Source: Portunus trituberculatus
Taxonomy: Eukaryota > Arthropoda > Malacostraca > Decapoda > Portunidae
Assembly (NCBI RefSeq): GCF_017591435.1
Contig: NC_059297.1
Location: forward strand, 20,092,690 to 20,156,689
Direction of reading: 5' to 3'
DNA length: 64,000 nt
In this document: one piece after another, positions 1-12,469 of the stretch
Layout of the letters: every line of letters starts with the position of its first letter
Numbering within the stretch: position 1 is the stretch's first letter
Program-made: the position numbers and the translations under genes
The notes under the pieces: model-generated
What the model was told of the DNA's origin: nothing
Seen by the model: only the letters and a program-made list of their open reading frames with translations
Databases searched by the model: none

Positions 1-52
1 TCCAAATAAAGTTTCAGGAAATGATCCTGCATCCTTTGAGGCCAAGGTTCAG

Positions 53-700
<648 letters not shown>

Positions 701-837
701 CCATAGTCATCAAGAAAAGAAAGTAATGCATATTCCTGCCATTGTGGAGCTCAGAAACACATGGAACTGTGCAGAACAGAAGTAGTGAATTTTACCATGA
801 TACCAACATACTTAATCAAGAGAACCTACTGCCCTTT

Positions 838-985
838 ATTTTGTAGCCTCATCAATGATGCACCCTCCACCATTAAGGGGGGATGTCTTATACAGCAATA
901 ATAGCTCAAAACCTAAACTTTTCCTTAAAAAATTGGGGGTCTTATACACAGAATCATCTTATAATCTGGCATATATGGTATGTTC
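838..985. mobile_element. Possible MITE end (unclassified)
   Basis: Motifs such as GGGGGTCTTATACACAGAAT and CTGGCATATATGGTA resemble termini of dispersed short elements. No matching second terminus was found here. Confidence 0.25.
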
Positions 986-1246
986 TTAATATTTTATCAG
1001 TAATCTATACTTGACATTCATTTTTTTAATCTTAACCATAAGTATCAAAAATCACCCTGAGTTCACTTACAGTACTATTTAATCTATTATAATGCCTGTT
1101 TTTTTTTTCAATATTCATCTAAGAGATGAAGCTTTGACAAAGGAACGTCCAGTTGCCCATGTAACTCATCTTTGTTTAATTTTATTTAGGCTTACTCTTA
1201 CTCCTCTTTCATCCTTTTCCTTTATCTTAACATTTGCCAGTTCATA

Positions 1247-1497
1247 CAGTCAACCCTCGGCTATCGCGACTTCCGCTATCGCGTTTTATTGCTATCACGC
1301 ACCCATGAAAAGCTGCTAAAATTTTATTATCGCGACCTCAGATGCCTGGTATCGCGCGCCCAGCCATGACGTCATGGGATATCTGAGCGCTCATTGGCCA
1401 AAACCGCCTTCCCGCCAAGATCAATTTGGCTATCGCGTTTTCGGCTATAGCGCGGCTATTTCGGCCCCAATTGGGCGTGATAATCGAGGGTTAAGTG
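1247..1497. mobile_element. Tigger/pogo-type MITE (251 bp)
   Basis: The left end CAGTCAACCCTCGGCTATCG and the reverse complement of the right end (CACTTAACCCTCGATTATCA) form terminal inverted repeats. Both are flanked by TA (1245-1246, 1498-1499), the target duplication of Tc1/mariner/pogo elements. No coding capacity. The interior is rich in CGCG and TATCGCG. Confidence 0.8.
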
Positions 1498-1499
1498 TA

Positions 1500-2540
1500 T
1501 TTAGTTTCAAACAACCTCAGTCCACAATGTCTACATGTCATTTCTGTCAGTTCATTCACCATAATTTTTAATCTTTGTCAATTTCTTTTAAGGATGTGCG
1601 TATTTGAGCATACATGGTATGTTTGTCTGGTGAGTTATGGCTGTAATAAAACCTTCTTATATTCTTTTTGTGCTATTGCAGGGTCCTGAATTTCCTGGCT
1701 CAGCTGTACCAGGTAAGTCCATAATGTGTGTCATACTTGAATAATGTGTCATGTATAAAACAGGGAAACTGAAATTTTCTAACAAAGAAAAGAGTCTATC
1801 CATGAAGACTTCACATCAATAATAGCTGATTGTATTTTAGTGTGGGACAAAGGTTGGTTTTTAATTTCTTCTTTTTTTTTCTGTGCCATTAATTTTTTAC
1901 CATCTTATTATCCACCTGTTACCAATTTTCTTCAGTTTTTAGATGTTCATTTACATAGAACCATCATCACTCTATTAACTCTATGCTGTACCAAGCTAAC
2001 TGTTCTGCACATGATATTCCAAACAGAGTACACATATAATTCATAATCTTAGGCCCCATCAGCTCGTGGGGGGAGACATGCTGTAGTAAGCAGGAACAAC
2101 AACGTACCTACACAAATACCATAGTTTATTTCTATAGAATATTTTATTCATACAAAAGCTAAACACATGACTTAAATAGGCTAAAGTATTTAAAAACATT
2201 GTGATATTTAAAATTTTGCACGCAAGCAGTTGTTCAAATGGAATGCCCGTCACTATATGGCAGCACTGATCAGTCAACCACGATCATTTCGTTACGATAC
2301 GATCATGTTTTTAGCTTTTGTATCAATAAAATATTATATAGTAATAAACTACATTAATGTGTTGGTACGATATTCTTCCTACGTACAACAGCGTGTTAGT
2401 ATGTGCAGTCCTCATGAGTAGCAGTTTCATGTGTTTACCGTGTCTTTAGAATAACATGTAAACACAGCCCAAAGGCCAAGTTCAGTAATAGTTTTCCGGT
2501 ATGCTGACGTTACTGGTGCAAATATATTCGAAGATTGCTA
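1500..2540. other. No recognisable feature other than the 31-nt exon
   Basis: AT-rich intronic-type sequence. Apart from the exon at 1682-1712, no gene or known repeat was recognised. Confidence 0.4.
1682..1712 (+). CDS. Probable 31-nt exon of the SH2 adaptor gene
   Basis: A strong acceptor (pyrimidine-rich tract then TTGCAG, ending at 1681) and a consensus donor (GTAAGT at 1713) bracket 31 bases. Read from phase 0 they give GPEFPGSAVP and end in phase 1. The spare G plus the first two bases (AC) of the exon at 16958 complete an Asp codon, so the join reads SAVP-DFDDDW. A Pro-rich stretch before the SH2 domain suits an SLP-76/BLNK-type linker. The phase match is direct observation; membership in this transcript is inferred, and further exons may lie in the 15-kb gap. 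Confidence 0.5.
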
Positions 2541-2542
2541 TT

Positions 2543-2660
2543 TTATATCCACCCCATAAGTCGACCCCTAGTTTTGACCATAAAAAAAAACACCCAAAAA
2601 ACTTGACTTATAGGCCGCAATATATAATATGCACGCAAAAAAAAAAAAAAAAAATCATAG
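2543..2660. mobile_element. Possible MITE fragment (unclassified)
   Basis: Two partly complementary motifs, ATAAGTCGACCCC near 2557 and GACTTATAGGCCGC near 2604, together with an A-tract, suggest the end of a short inverted-repeat element. Weak evidence. Confidence 0.25.
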
Positions 2661-2689
2661 ACAATTAATTTTACCACAACATGCAGCCA

Positions 2690-3382
2690 TGTCATGCGAT
2701 GCTGGGGGTGTCGCATCGCCAGCTTCATCCTGCACAGTAGCATTAAAAGTCCATTTCGATTACGGGATTGCCACATCCACCTGTTATTTCCCCTGAAATT
2801 CTCTATATCAGTTTATATACCAGCTTTCTAGCTGCTTAACATACCACTTCATAACGGCACTATCTAATGCAGCATCTTTTCATTACATTTTTACTTGGTG
2901 CACCTTTACCACATTTACTTCATGATGCATCCTCACAGTATTTGGCAGAATATTCTACCAGTTTATCTTTTGATTTACTAATGTCTGACACAGTTTGCTT
3001 GACCATACCATACTCCTCACAAACACTCATAACACTAGCTTCTTTCTCTAATTTGATTATTAATTCTATCTTTTAAGTCACAACTAGGACTTACACTTAC
3101 ACCTAACACCCTTGGGAGACATAATTTAAGAGTTCTGAGGTACTGAAAAATGCACAAACTTGCTCACTGATACCGGACAATACAGCCATCAGCCAGACTT
3201 GTTTATAACCGCCCGCCACAGCGGCACCACCATCTATTGGCCGTTTATGGAAGTGTTCACGGTGCGCATTGTTTGAATTCATTTGTTGGTAGTCTATACT
3301 CAAATTATTAAGTTATTAACTGGACACTGTCCAAATTGACCGAAATCCAGATAAATGAGGTCCAGATAACGAGGGTCGAGTG
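2690..3382 (-). pseudogene. Tigger (pogo-like) transposase relic, N-terminal part, with terminal repeat
   Basis: On the minus strand from about 3085, with frameshifts and stops, the translation contains LEKEASVMSVCEEYGMVKQT followed by VSDISKSKDKLVEYSAK. This is the psq/CENP-B-type helix-turn-helix start of Tigger/jerky transposases. Upstream of it on this strand, at the element's 5' end, CACTCGACCCTCGTTATCTG (reverse complement of the sequence ending at 3382) is followed by TA at 3383-3384, a Tigger-like terminus. The DDE catalytic domain is missing. Frame breaks near 2860 show it is dead. It is a different family from the relic near 42 kb, judging by the terminus. Confidence 0.65.
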
Positions 3383-3966
3383 TAGTTGAATACAACTAGG
3401 TAAATACAGCAGCAACTTCCCATGTTATGTGAAGACAAAAGGCAAAGAGAGGGGAGTGGGAATGGAAATTCACCCAGGAAAGGATACAATCTTACAGATG
3501 CAGTTGGTCATTAACCCCTTTAACATGATGACACATACTTTGCGTCATCGGGGAGCTCGTGACAAATCCGATGACGCGCATATTGCATCTTGGCTGCTTT
3601 CTGCTAAAATGGTGTGTTTTCTTCCCCAGATCTGCATGAGACCTCTCAGAATGTGGGTCATATTATGATACAATGGCATATTTGACTTCCATCATTTTTA
3701 CAAAGGTGTATGACTCTCTTATATCAGGATAGGTACTGATGTGCCATGCTGGAAATAATAATTTCATTTATTTATTTTTATGGTACCAAAAGATTAATTT
3801 ACCGTAAAGATTAACATTTTCTCTCGTTTGTCATCTTCAGAAAATGGTCTTGAGAAGACAGATTATATTTTTTTCCCATATAATTTGTGTCTATTTTTTT
3901 TTTTTTTTTTATTGTACGTACATACCTATTATGAAAAATCACTTACCATCATCATTATTTCTGTAG

Positions 3967-3968
<2 letters not shown>

Positions 3969-4011
<43 letters not shown>

Positions 4012-4030
4012 TGTGTGTGTGTGTGTGTGT
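3969..4030. repeat. Compound (GA)n(GT)n microsatellite
   Basis: About 40 bp of GA followed by about 22 bp of GT, directly abutting the truncated SINE at 4036. Confidence 0.95.
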
Positions 4031-4035
4031 CATTA

Positions 4036-4161
4036 TCTCGCTTTCCCGGTGTGTGTGTTGTGTGATGTGGTCTCAGTCCTACCCGAAGATCGGTCTATGA
4101 GCTCTGAGCTCGCTCCGTAATGGGGAAGACTGGCTGGGTGACCAGTAGACAACCGAGGTGA

Positions 4162-4224
<63 letters not shown>
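4036..4224 (+). mobile_element. 5'-truncated tRNA-derived SINE (family 1) with (CA)n tail
   Basis: Positions 4036-4165 match, with few differences, the body and 3' end of the SINE on the minus strand at 7665-7937, including CAGTCCTACCCGAAGATCGG and CAACCGAGGTGAATT. It is followed by a CA array (4166-4224) at the position of the SINE tail. The tRNA-like head is missing. Confidence 0.8.
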
Positions 4225-4226
<2 letters not shown>

Positions 4227-4623
4227 ATAGACTGAGCAACTGTGAGTGGTTCCCCAGCAGCACTGCTCTCGTACAGGCTTGTGTAGTTCTCGGATGTTTT
4301 CATGATGATTATGATAAAATAGCAATTAATTATGTGTCCTCATTGCAAAGTTTGATATAGTTTTTTGTGGTATTTGGAAATTGTTCTTTTAACTGTACCC
4401 TAAAACACAAACCCCTGGTGAATTTCTCCCATCCACTAGAGATGCTTTCGTGATTCATATATTTGCCAACGCAACGCTGTACAGTACTGCTCTTCCCTAT
4501 AGCCGCATTGCTTTCATGAGACGTGTTGAAGTGTGACTTTATGGTCTCAGTTGCTCCACAGATTTTTTTTTTTTTTTTTTTTATAATAGGCATTTAGGGT
4601 AGAATTCTTCCGGGGTTGCATTA

Positions 4624-5145
4624 AGGCAGGTTCACATGTGTCAATATACAACTGAAATTGCAAGGTGTTAGAAGTATCGACTGAGCCCTTCTAGTAGGAA
4701 CACGTTCACACACAACAACTGGGAAATATCTGCTGGTTGGTGGAAAGTGAATGTAAACAAACAGCTATCCAACAAAATGTCTTTCCCTAGTGACGATCAA
4801 ATTAGATCATCACAAGTATTCAATCCTCACCTCCATCAACACCCTGCATAGAGGGAAGCAGTCATCGGAGAGAGGCAGCTATCTTATCGAACGTCTATTT
4901 GCGTAAGCATTTTCTGCTGTAGAATTCACTTTTAGTGTCCCAGAGGTGCTCTTTTTCCCTCACCAATCCCAAAATCTTCTCTACATCGACAACACATTTT
5001 CAAACCTTTCTCCGTGACGTCACAACGTAAAAATGTAGCAAATCGACTGACAAGACTGGTTTTCCAGTCACTAGGCACCGATATTCAGTCGGAAACTCTA
5101 CCGACTTGCAGTTTTAGTCGCTAATTCACACGCGTGAACCCGTCT
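4624..5145. mobile_element. PIF/Harbinger-like MITE (522 bp)
   Basis: AGGCAGGTTCACATGTG at the left and AGACGGGTTCACGCGTG (reverse complement) at the right form imperfect inverted termini. Each is flanked by TTA (4621-4623, 5146-5148), the usual Harbinger target site. Noncoding. Related copies lie at about 9700-9950 and 53690-54290. Confidence 0.65.
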
Positions 5146-5148
5146 TTA

Positions 5149-7630
5149 GTGAGTGATTTATAAATTGGATGGAAATCTCCTGAAGTTTCTTTTTGTATAG
5201 TATTTTATGAAACATTACGCATGTGTTTTTTGCTTTTCAGGGAGGATTTAGTTATTTTTGTAAAATGGTATAAAAAAAAAATCATTAGAAATCATGGCAG
5301 AGTAATACTATTATTTTGTTTACTTATTTTTTTTTTATTTACTTATTATTTCTTTTCTGATGAGCAACAGGCTAATATTTTGAACTGGTCTCAAGCCCTG
5401 TCAGTGGATGATAGTCTTTGATGGGATTGTAAATGCCGCATGTGTAAATACATACATAATTAACAGTGAAAATGGCGTTAGGGGAGGCGCCAAACCAATC
5501 AATTAGCTAACATACATGCTATTGTTTGGGAAGGCTCCCATCACATCATGGGCCGAGTGATGGCTGTCATCCCCTTCCTTGCCATTCAACCTTCACTCTG
5601 AACTTTCGTCATTGGACACTGTTGTAGGGTCTCTAAGGACATCACTTGCCGACAACAATTCCCCCTTTGGTGCTCTTTTCTGATTACCATATCAGGCTAG
5701 AAAAAAAGACCGGTGCAACAGGTGTGCCAATCCCAAGTGCCCTTGTCACCTATGCTCGGTCTGTGGTGACTGCATATAAAGGCAAGATATACCAAACAGT
5801 AAAGTAATGTATGTGTGATGTTTTGGCATAATTTGCACCGCATTAGCCTTGATAAATATGTGAAGAAAAAATTACTAACGAAAAAAAAAAAAAATTTTAC
5901 GTGTCTCCCATACAGCTGTCAGTGTAGGTAGACAGGTAGGATGCAGAGAAGTTAACCTCAGATGACCACTACACCTTCACACCAAAGGAAAAGTGCTTTG
6001 CGCCAGTCTTTTTTTTTTTTCCTGATTATTTAGGCTAACAAAGCAAAATCGTTATTTTTGGTATTTTTTTTATCAAATGAGAACATTAATTTAGATTACA
6101 AAATAGATTAATTGTGACTCAGATCGAGGAAGAAAGGTTGTTTTCAGTCTAAGTTTCACAATTAAAAAAAAAATGAAGGCAAGTTTGCTTTATTTACTTT
6201 TTTTTTTAAACCGGGAGAAATTTTTCCGGGGTTTGTATTTACGTGGCAAAAATATAGGGTTTGTGTTCTAGGGTTAAGAGAAAGTAACTTCTGAAAAGGA
6301 TCCTGAATTGCACTCTTGGTCGGCAACATCCCTAAAACTCAAGCCCAGAGCATAGAGCTGATGACGATTATTAGTGATGCAGAGCAAAGACTGTTTTGTC
6401 TGACTGGTAAATACCAATACTTAGAATATTACGATATTCCATAGCAGTTCTATGTCTAGGCTTTGTTTTATGTAGAGCAGCCTTGGGTTCAGACAACGGA
6501 TGTCAGGATTCGCTACGCGCCACAGGAAATACCGCTGCGGTCATCAACTACTCTTAGGGACTTTTTTTCGTTCTTTTGTTCTAGTATAGTGTTTCTCTTT
6601 ACCGATATCTTTCCTGTAGCAAAACCATATTTGGTATAACTGATTGCGATTGTCCACCACATTACGGTAAGTTGTACTGTATAAGCGTGATGAACAATGA
6701 ATAGTCGTCGTCGTTATTATTAGTATAGATCCATGTGTATGTAGTTGACGACCACAGTGGGGGCACGTTGAACAATGAAGGTGATAATGTGAGGAACAAG
6801 GAGCGTGGACGAGTAGATGAGTGGGAGTAATATATATGCAGCGACGTTGATGAGTAAGGGGTGTGGAGTTGTAAATAAAACAGGTGTGATGTGGAGATGA
6901 TGGGAAGGGTTTAGAGACGGTGGTGAGTCTTGGTTGAAGGAAAGTAAGGAATGGAATGGGATGGGGGGATGAGGGAGGGTTGGCGGAAGAGGGCTACCTG
7001 GAGGTCGGCAGTGAACCATTTGGTCTGCGGGATGTCGGCGGTATTAGTGTTGCAGCGCGCGATCTGAGGAGCACGTGGGTTCTCCGATGTATGACTTTAT
7101 CAAACTTACTTGTGTTCAGGAAGAATTGTGTGTTCTTAAATTACCAGCCGAGGATATTGTCAGTTTTGTTGTGTTGCAAGTGACATAGACTGAGAAGAAA
7201 AAAGAAAATACGGTGTATATGTGCGCGTATAGGTCCGATGTTTTGTGATGCAACTTACGCTTAGCAACACATCTCTTCGCGGGAGGCAAGGAACAATACT
7301 GACGCATTTTGACCATGAAGATTACCAACATTGGTGGTGTGTGTGCGTGTGTGGGGGGGTCGCTGAGTTGGCACATTGGAGAAGTTTAAGTAATATACAT
7401 ATTTAGATAAAATTTGAATGAAGTTTCCTTTTTTAAGCGAATGTAGCAAACATTCCAAATATACAAGCACTCGTACCGAGTGTGTGTGTGTGTGTGTGTA
7501 AATTTACGGTTCTTATGTACTGATTCTCATAAGTGAATGGCTCGGGACATCCTGTGAACTTGGCGATTTTTTCTTCATATTGTTGAATGAATGTAATACT
7601 ACTACAAATAAGAGTGAAATGTAAAGGTAG
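5149..7630. other. Intronic DNA with no recognised gene
   Basis: About 2.5 kb with short homopolymer runs and no supported coding exon or classified transposon. A Cys-rich frame near 5700-5772 was considered and not accepted. Confidence 0.4.

Positions 7631-7632
<2 letters not shown>

Positions 7633-7664
<32 letters not shown>
7633..7664. repeat. (GT)n microsatellite at SINE 3' end
   Basis: The complement of the CA tail of the minus-strand SINE that follows. Confidence 0.9.
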
Positions 7665-7669
<5 letters not shown>

Positions 7670-7935
7670 TCACCTCGGTTGTCTGCTGGTTACCCAGCCA
7701 GTCTTCCCCATTACGGTGCGAGCTCAGAGCTCATAGACCGATCTTCGGATAGGACTGAGACCACAACACACCGGGAAAGCGAGGCCACAACCCCTCGAGT
7801 TACATCCCGTACCTATTTACTGCTAGGTGAACAGGAGCCACACATTGAGGCTTGCCCATTTGCCTCGCCGCTCCCGAGACTCGAACCCGGCCCTCTCGAT
7901 TGTGAGTCGAGTGTGCTAACTAACCACTACACTAC

Positions 7936-7937
<2 letters not shown>
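7665..7937 (-). mobile_element. Full-length tRNA-derived SINE (family 1)
   Basis: On the minus strand the head (7937 to about 7868) carries an A-box-like TGTAGTGGTTAGTTAGC and a perfect B box GGTTCGAGTCT (7877-7887), the internal RNA polymerase III promoter of tRNA genes. The anticodon-arm region is present, but the head lacks a proper 3' acceptor half and is followed by a unique body of about 200 bp ending in GAATTTTACACAC. That makes it a SINE and not a tRNA gene. GT arrays border both sides, so it may have landed in a GT tract. Confidence 0.85.

Positions 7938-7979
<42 letters not shown>
7938..7979. repeat. (GT)n microsatellite
   Basis: About 42 bp of GT followed by a short GA run. Confidence 0.95.
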
Positions 7980-7980
<1 letters not shown>

Positions 7981-8201
7981 AGAGAGAGAGGCGGAGGTCG
8001 GTCATTCCTCCCTCTTTTTGTGTTAGACCGGAAATGATTCGAGAGAAGCTGATAAACCAAGGTGACTCCGGCCTGTCCCTAGGGCGGGGTAGAGGAGGGG
8101 TGTGGCAGATGGGCGGAGCATTGGCAGCAGGAAAGACATGTGAGGAGAAATCGGGGGTAAGGTGGAGGAGAAATGTGTGTGAGTAACATGTTCCACACAA
8201 C

Positions 8202-8210
<9 letters not shown>

Positions 8211-8262
<52 letters not shown>
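8211..8262. repeat. (CT)n microsatellite
   Basis: About 52 bp of alternating C and T. Confidence 0.97.
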
Positions 8263-8265
<3 letters not shown>

Positions 8266-8433
8266 GAGAGAGATATGAGCAGCGTGTCGATACTCACCCC
8301 CCCCCCCACACACACACACCAGGTGGGGAAAGAAGTGTTGCATTACTGGGTGTATTGCAGTGTTAAGTAGCTGTCGCATCTCGTGTTCTTCACTCCTTCA
8401 ATGCAATAAAGTAGTGTTCGGAAAGTCCCAGCC

Positions 8434-8818
8434 ATGGTAAACTGTCTGCCGCAGCCTGGATCCCTCTCGGCACTGTTGTTTGCTGCACCAGTGATATTGG
8501 TGCGCGGCATGAGGCGGCGCGCAGTACACTGGATCGTCATTCGTCATCAGCGGTATCTACACAAGTTGTCAGTGCGTAGGCGCCACCATCAGTCCTTTGG
8601 GAATAAGCCTTCTCGCTCCTGCAGTGAACCTAATAGCGAACCATCCTTACCTGTCCCGCTGTTGAAGAACTCTGGAAAGGAGACGCACGACGGGGATGAG
8701 GTTGAGCTAGAGGTGCACGTGTCCATGATTCATGTACCAGTGCAGCCTATGTTGGTGTTGAGCAGCAGCTTCTCTTGTGCCAGGGTGCCTCCGCTGCCTC
8801 ACACCCACACGTTCTCAG
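8434..8818 (+). CDS. Hypothetical alternative first exon
   Basis: An ATG in good context (GCCATGG) opens a frame of 128 codons in comparatively GC-rich sequence. It reaches CTCAG followed by a GTGGGC donor at 8819 and ends in phase 1. That phase fits both the candidate micro-exon at 9281 and the SH2-gene exon at 16958. The protein is basic in the middle (several Arg/His), then Ser- and Pro-rich, ending in VPPLPHTHTFS. I recognise no domain. The frame could equally be chance, because only phase and splice consensus support it. Confidence 0.15.
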
Positions 8819-8856
8819 GTGGGCTATTGTAGTTGCTACTCTTTGGATCCTGCACG

Positions 8857-8859
<3 letters not shown>

Positions 8860-8901
<42 letters not shown>
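8860..8901. repeat. (CT)n microsatellite
   Basis: About 42 bp of CT. Confidence 0.96.
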
Positions 8902-8906
<5 letters not shown>

Positions 8907-9214
8907 GCCACTCACTTAGTCTGCATTAGTTCATGTACTCAATAATTGAATATATGAACGAGTATGTATGTAAGTTATCGCATTTGCTTCATTTTGGGCA
9001 TTTCGTGAATCTTGCACAACTCTTCTTTCGTTCACTATGCGTATTTTGGATTTTTTTTTATACCTCTTTATCGCCTTAAACGTCACTTTCTCGAATACCT
9101 TCGTCTTTGTTTCCCCATGCAGTACAGAGGTAAATTACACTATTAATAATTTATCTTTTTTAGTTATGTGTTCTTTATAATTGGTAATACTGAATTTTTG
9201 GATGCCCAAAAAAG

Positions 9215-9274
<60 letters not shown>
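9215..9274. repeat. (GT)n microsatellite before the candidate micro-exon
   Basis: About 60 bp of GT ending six bases before the candidate exon at 9281. Confidence 0.97.
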
Positions 9275-9276
<2 letters not shown>

Positions 9277-9280
9277 GCAG

Positions 9281-9298
9281 TGGAAATTCCAGCGTCAG
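9281..9298 (+). CDS. Hypothetical 18-nt micro-exon
   Basis: A GT array is followed by CCGCAG, then 18 bases, then a GTAACA donor at 9299. In phase 1 it encodes VEIPAS and leaves phase 1 unchanged, so it could be included or skipped between the exon at 1682 and the exon at 16958 without breaking the frame. The acceptor tract is TG-rich rather than purely pyrimidine, so support is modest. Confidence 0.2.
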
Positions 9299-9619
9299 GT
9301 AACAAGGGAGACGGAATAATCATCTTCAAGGTTCGCTTAGCCTCAGGGTGGAGAGTGACTGGTTCATCATCGCCGTAAGGATTAGTCATTGCTTACACGT
9401 GTTGCTGCGGGATAGTTGCCTAGCTTTTATTTTGTTATTTTTTTTTTATTTATTTATTTTTATTTATTTATTTTTTTGAGCTTGCGTTTGTAGCGTCACC
9501 CAACTGGAGGATGGGAGAATGTAAGTAAACTACATTCCATTACATGTTACGAAATACTGAGTAATTTTATTGTGGAAATTTTTTTAATGTATCCCCTTTG
9601 ACCATGCTAAATTTTAACC

Positions 9620-9620
<1 letters not shown>

Positions 9621-9682
<62 letters not shown>
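9621..9682. repeat. (CT)n microsatellite
   Basis: About 62 bp of CT. Confidence 0.97.
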
Positions 9683-9684
<2 letters not shown>

Positions 9685-9699
9685 ACATTGGTTGAGCCA

Positions 9700-9950
9700 C
9701 CTAAAGGCGGATTCATACGTGCCAATTTGCAATTTTTTTATTTATTTATTATTATTTATTTATTTATATATTTATTTATTTATTTATTTTTTTTTTTTAC
9801 TTATGTGGAGTTTCCAACTCGCAATCGGCGCCTAGCGACTGCAGAAAGCAGTCACAAATCAAGACCAACATGTTGAAAATGTGGTCTCCAGGTGTAGAGA
9901 AGATGTTAGAGTTGGTGAGGGAAAATGATGATAGTTGCTCCTGGATCAAT
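9700..9950. mobile_element. Harbinger-like MITE fragment with (TTTA)n expansion
   Basis: GGCGGATTCATACGTGCCAA and, further on, TAGAGAAGATGTTAGAGTTG match the copy at 53690. A TTTA-rich array (9737-9800) has expanded inside it. The right end is not defined. Confidence 0.5.
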
Positions 9951-10009
9951 GAGTGGCCCTCTTCTGGGATTCACCAGGATATCTCCCATTTCCCTTCCCA
10001 CCCTTTTTT

Positions 10010-12469
10010 CATGATGATAATAGAAAATTCCAAATGACCCTCCTCCCCTGGGCCTACTGACTTGACACAACTGATGACCTTGGCTCTTCTTTGGACTCCT
10101 CTACTCATACACTTCCCACAAACACAACAGAGACTACTGGATCTCTGACAATTACCATCATATCTATATCTATGACGAATAACGTGATTCTACTTTTCTT
10201 AATACCACTACCCCCTATCTCCATCACTTATGCCACAATGCATTCCCAATGACCTGTATCCTCATGCCATCCTTCAACCACATCTTCATCACCTATTACT
10301 CTCCGTACTACATCATCTTCATCTCGTATAGTCACATTAGATCCTTACTGCCCTCCCTGTCACCAGTCTACTCCTAACCATATGCCCACCTCCTCCCACT
10401 TCAACACATCCACTACTTCCTCCTCCTCTCACCAATGCTCTACTCATTCCACCCTTCCTTTTCTCTCCATTATGTCCTTGCCCCCTAGAAGTGGGACTGA
10501 TTTTTTGTTGTTTCTGCCTCCACTCCTTATGCTACCAACACAGTGAAATTTCAACACTGCCTTCAAACCCAAATTGGGAAACTGCCCTTCCAGACCCAAC
10601 CAGATGGCTCCTTCCTTATTCAAGCTGAAACTGAGGCCCAAGCCCTATGCCAGCTCCTCGATCTAAACTCAAGACCCTTGCCTATAAATCCTGACACTAC
10701 ACTGAACACATGCTTCAAATTTGAAACTGAAGTAGCAGCTCTGTGCCATAATCTTGACCTTATCCTACGGGCAGCCAGAATTGAAGCCAAACAACAAGGC
10801 CTCACACCAACTCCCATTTCATGACCTCTTTCTCGACCTGTTCCTAACATTCCAGTACCCATCTCCTCTTTCTTGACTTCTACTCCTCCATGTACCTCAT
10901 CCTGCCATTCTTTACCTAATACTTCTATCCCTCTTACTAACTCTTTTCTCTATCCTTAACCCAGACATCCCAGTCACTTCTTTTATATCTTATTTAATCC
11001 CTCTTCCTCAACGCACCCAAACACGTCGACCCTACAAACTCCACTTCTACAAACATCACAGATACCCCTCTCCACCTCCTTTCCGTCATCCTTCCCTACC
11101 CCTCTCATCTTCTACTCTCTCCCTTTTTCCCCCATCTCTATCACTCATTTAAAAAAGGTTTGCTAAGTTGCTCCTCCCCAGTCTCCTGCCTCTGAAACAC
11201 TTCCAGATTACACAATATCTCAACTCTGACAACACCATATCACTTGCTTCTGAGATTCACCAATCCCCTCATGACCTTTCCTTACTCCCATCCCATCCTC
11301 TTCTTCTCCCACTCCTCCATCTCTTCCCCCTCTCTCCACTTTATTCTCCCCCTCTCTAAGCACCTTCCCCCCCTTGGTCAAGTCTCTTCTTGATCTTCCT
11401 CTACCCCCTGGGTGCACTCACTCTACACTGATTTCCCATCCATACCATTCCTGTCCTTATCTTACCACTCTAGGCTCTACACTCAACACTCCCTTACACT
11501 CTACTTCTTTCCCTCCAACCACTCTAGGCTCCACACCTGTTTTTCCTTTATTTTTCTCTATTAACATCACCAAGGAATGCACCCTCATCACCTCTCTTTT
11601 CTGTGAAGTACACTAAGCTCTCCTTTTTTCTCTGGACTAACATCTGCCCTCCACTCGTCAAAATACTTAAACACCTACCTCCTTCCTCTTTTTAACCATA
11701 CTCGGACAGAGGGTGATTTCCCCTGTTCCTGGTGTGAGGCCCTTATACTCCCCTTCATGAAATTAGGAAAATCAGGCTCACTCCCAAATGATTACCGTCC
11801 CATTGCCTTGACCAGCTGCATATGCAAACTTTTGAAAAGGCTAGTCAACTTCAGGTTAATGTGGCACTTAGAATCTAAGAGCCTTCTTTCCTCATGTCAA
11901 TTCGGGTTTCGGCTTCCCTTAAGTACCTACTGCTGACCCTCTGGCCCACATCAACACATATATTAAATCTGCTTTTACCTGCCAAGAATCAGTCCCAGCA
12001 GTTTTCTTTGATTTGGAAAAGGCATATGATACTGCATGGCAAAAATATATCTTAGACCAGCTTCCCTCCAGTGGTAATATGGTTGTATTTATACAATCTT
12101 TTCTCTCTCTCATCATTCTGTCTTGAGTCCAAGTTTTGCCTTCTATCTCCTCCTCCTTTACTTAGTATGAAGATATCCCCCAGGAAAGTGTTTTAAGCAC
12201 CACCTTATTTCTCATTGTTGTCAATGGCATCATACCTACCCTGCCCCCTGGTGTCTGCTCATCCCTTTATGTAGACAACCTAGCCATCTACTCCTCAGGC
12301 CCCTCTGTATCAACCCTACATACACTCCTCCAATCTGCTATCTTTGCTACATCTTCCTGGGTTACTGCTCATGGTTTCTACTTCTCCCCTACAAAATCCT
12401 TTTCAATTTTCTTCGCCTGTTCCCACACACCACCACCCCATTAACCCGTTATGACACCCCTCTCCAATA
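10010..12469 (+). mobile_element. LINE-B copy 1, 5' half (ORF1-like region and reverse transcriptase)
   Basis: This is a decayed non-LTR retrotransposon. The first part is Ser/Pro/Thr-rich, CT-biased sequence like an ORF1. From about 11750 the frames read SGSLPNDYRPIALTSCICKL, SSCQFGFRLPLSTYC, VFFDLEKAYDTAW, IPQESVLSTTLFLIVVNGII and SSLYVDNLAIYSSG. These are reverse-transcriptase blocks in order; the catalytic YADD has become YVDN. Many stops and frameshifts. The second half resumes at 13507 after an inserted Tigger-type element. The element belongs to the I/jockey group by its RNase H and C-terminus. Confidence 0.8.

Noticed and set aside
5640..5790. Cys-rich frame (DRCNRCANPKCPCHLCSVCG) like a transposase zinc domain
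   Set aside because: Too short, no neighbouring domain in frame, and no termini found; a piggyBac-type origin could not be supported.
7868..7937. Possible tRNA gene on the minus strand
   Set aside because: A and B boxes are present but the acceptor stem does not close and a SINE body follows; a second, truncated copy exists at 4036.
8434..8832. 132-codon frame as a separate gene
   Set aside because: No domain or homology recognised; kept only as a low-confidence alternative first exon because of its splice donor and phase.
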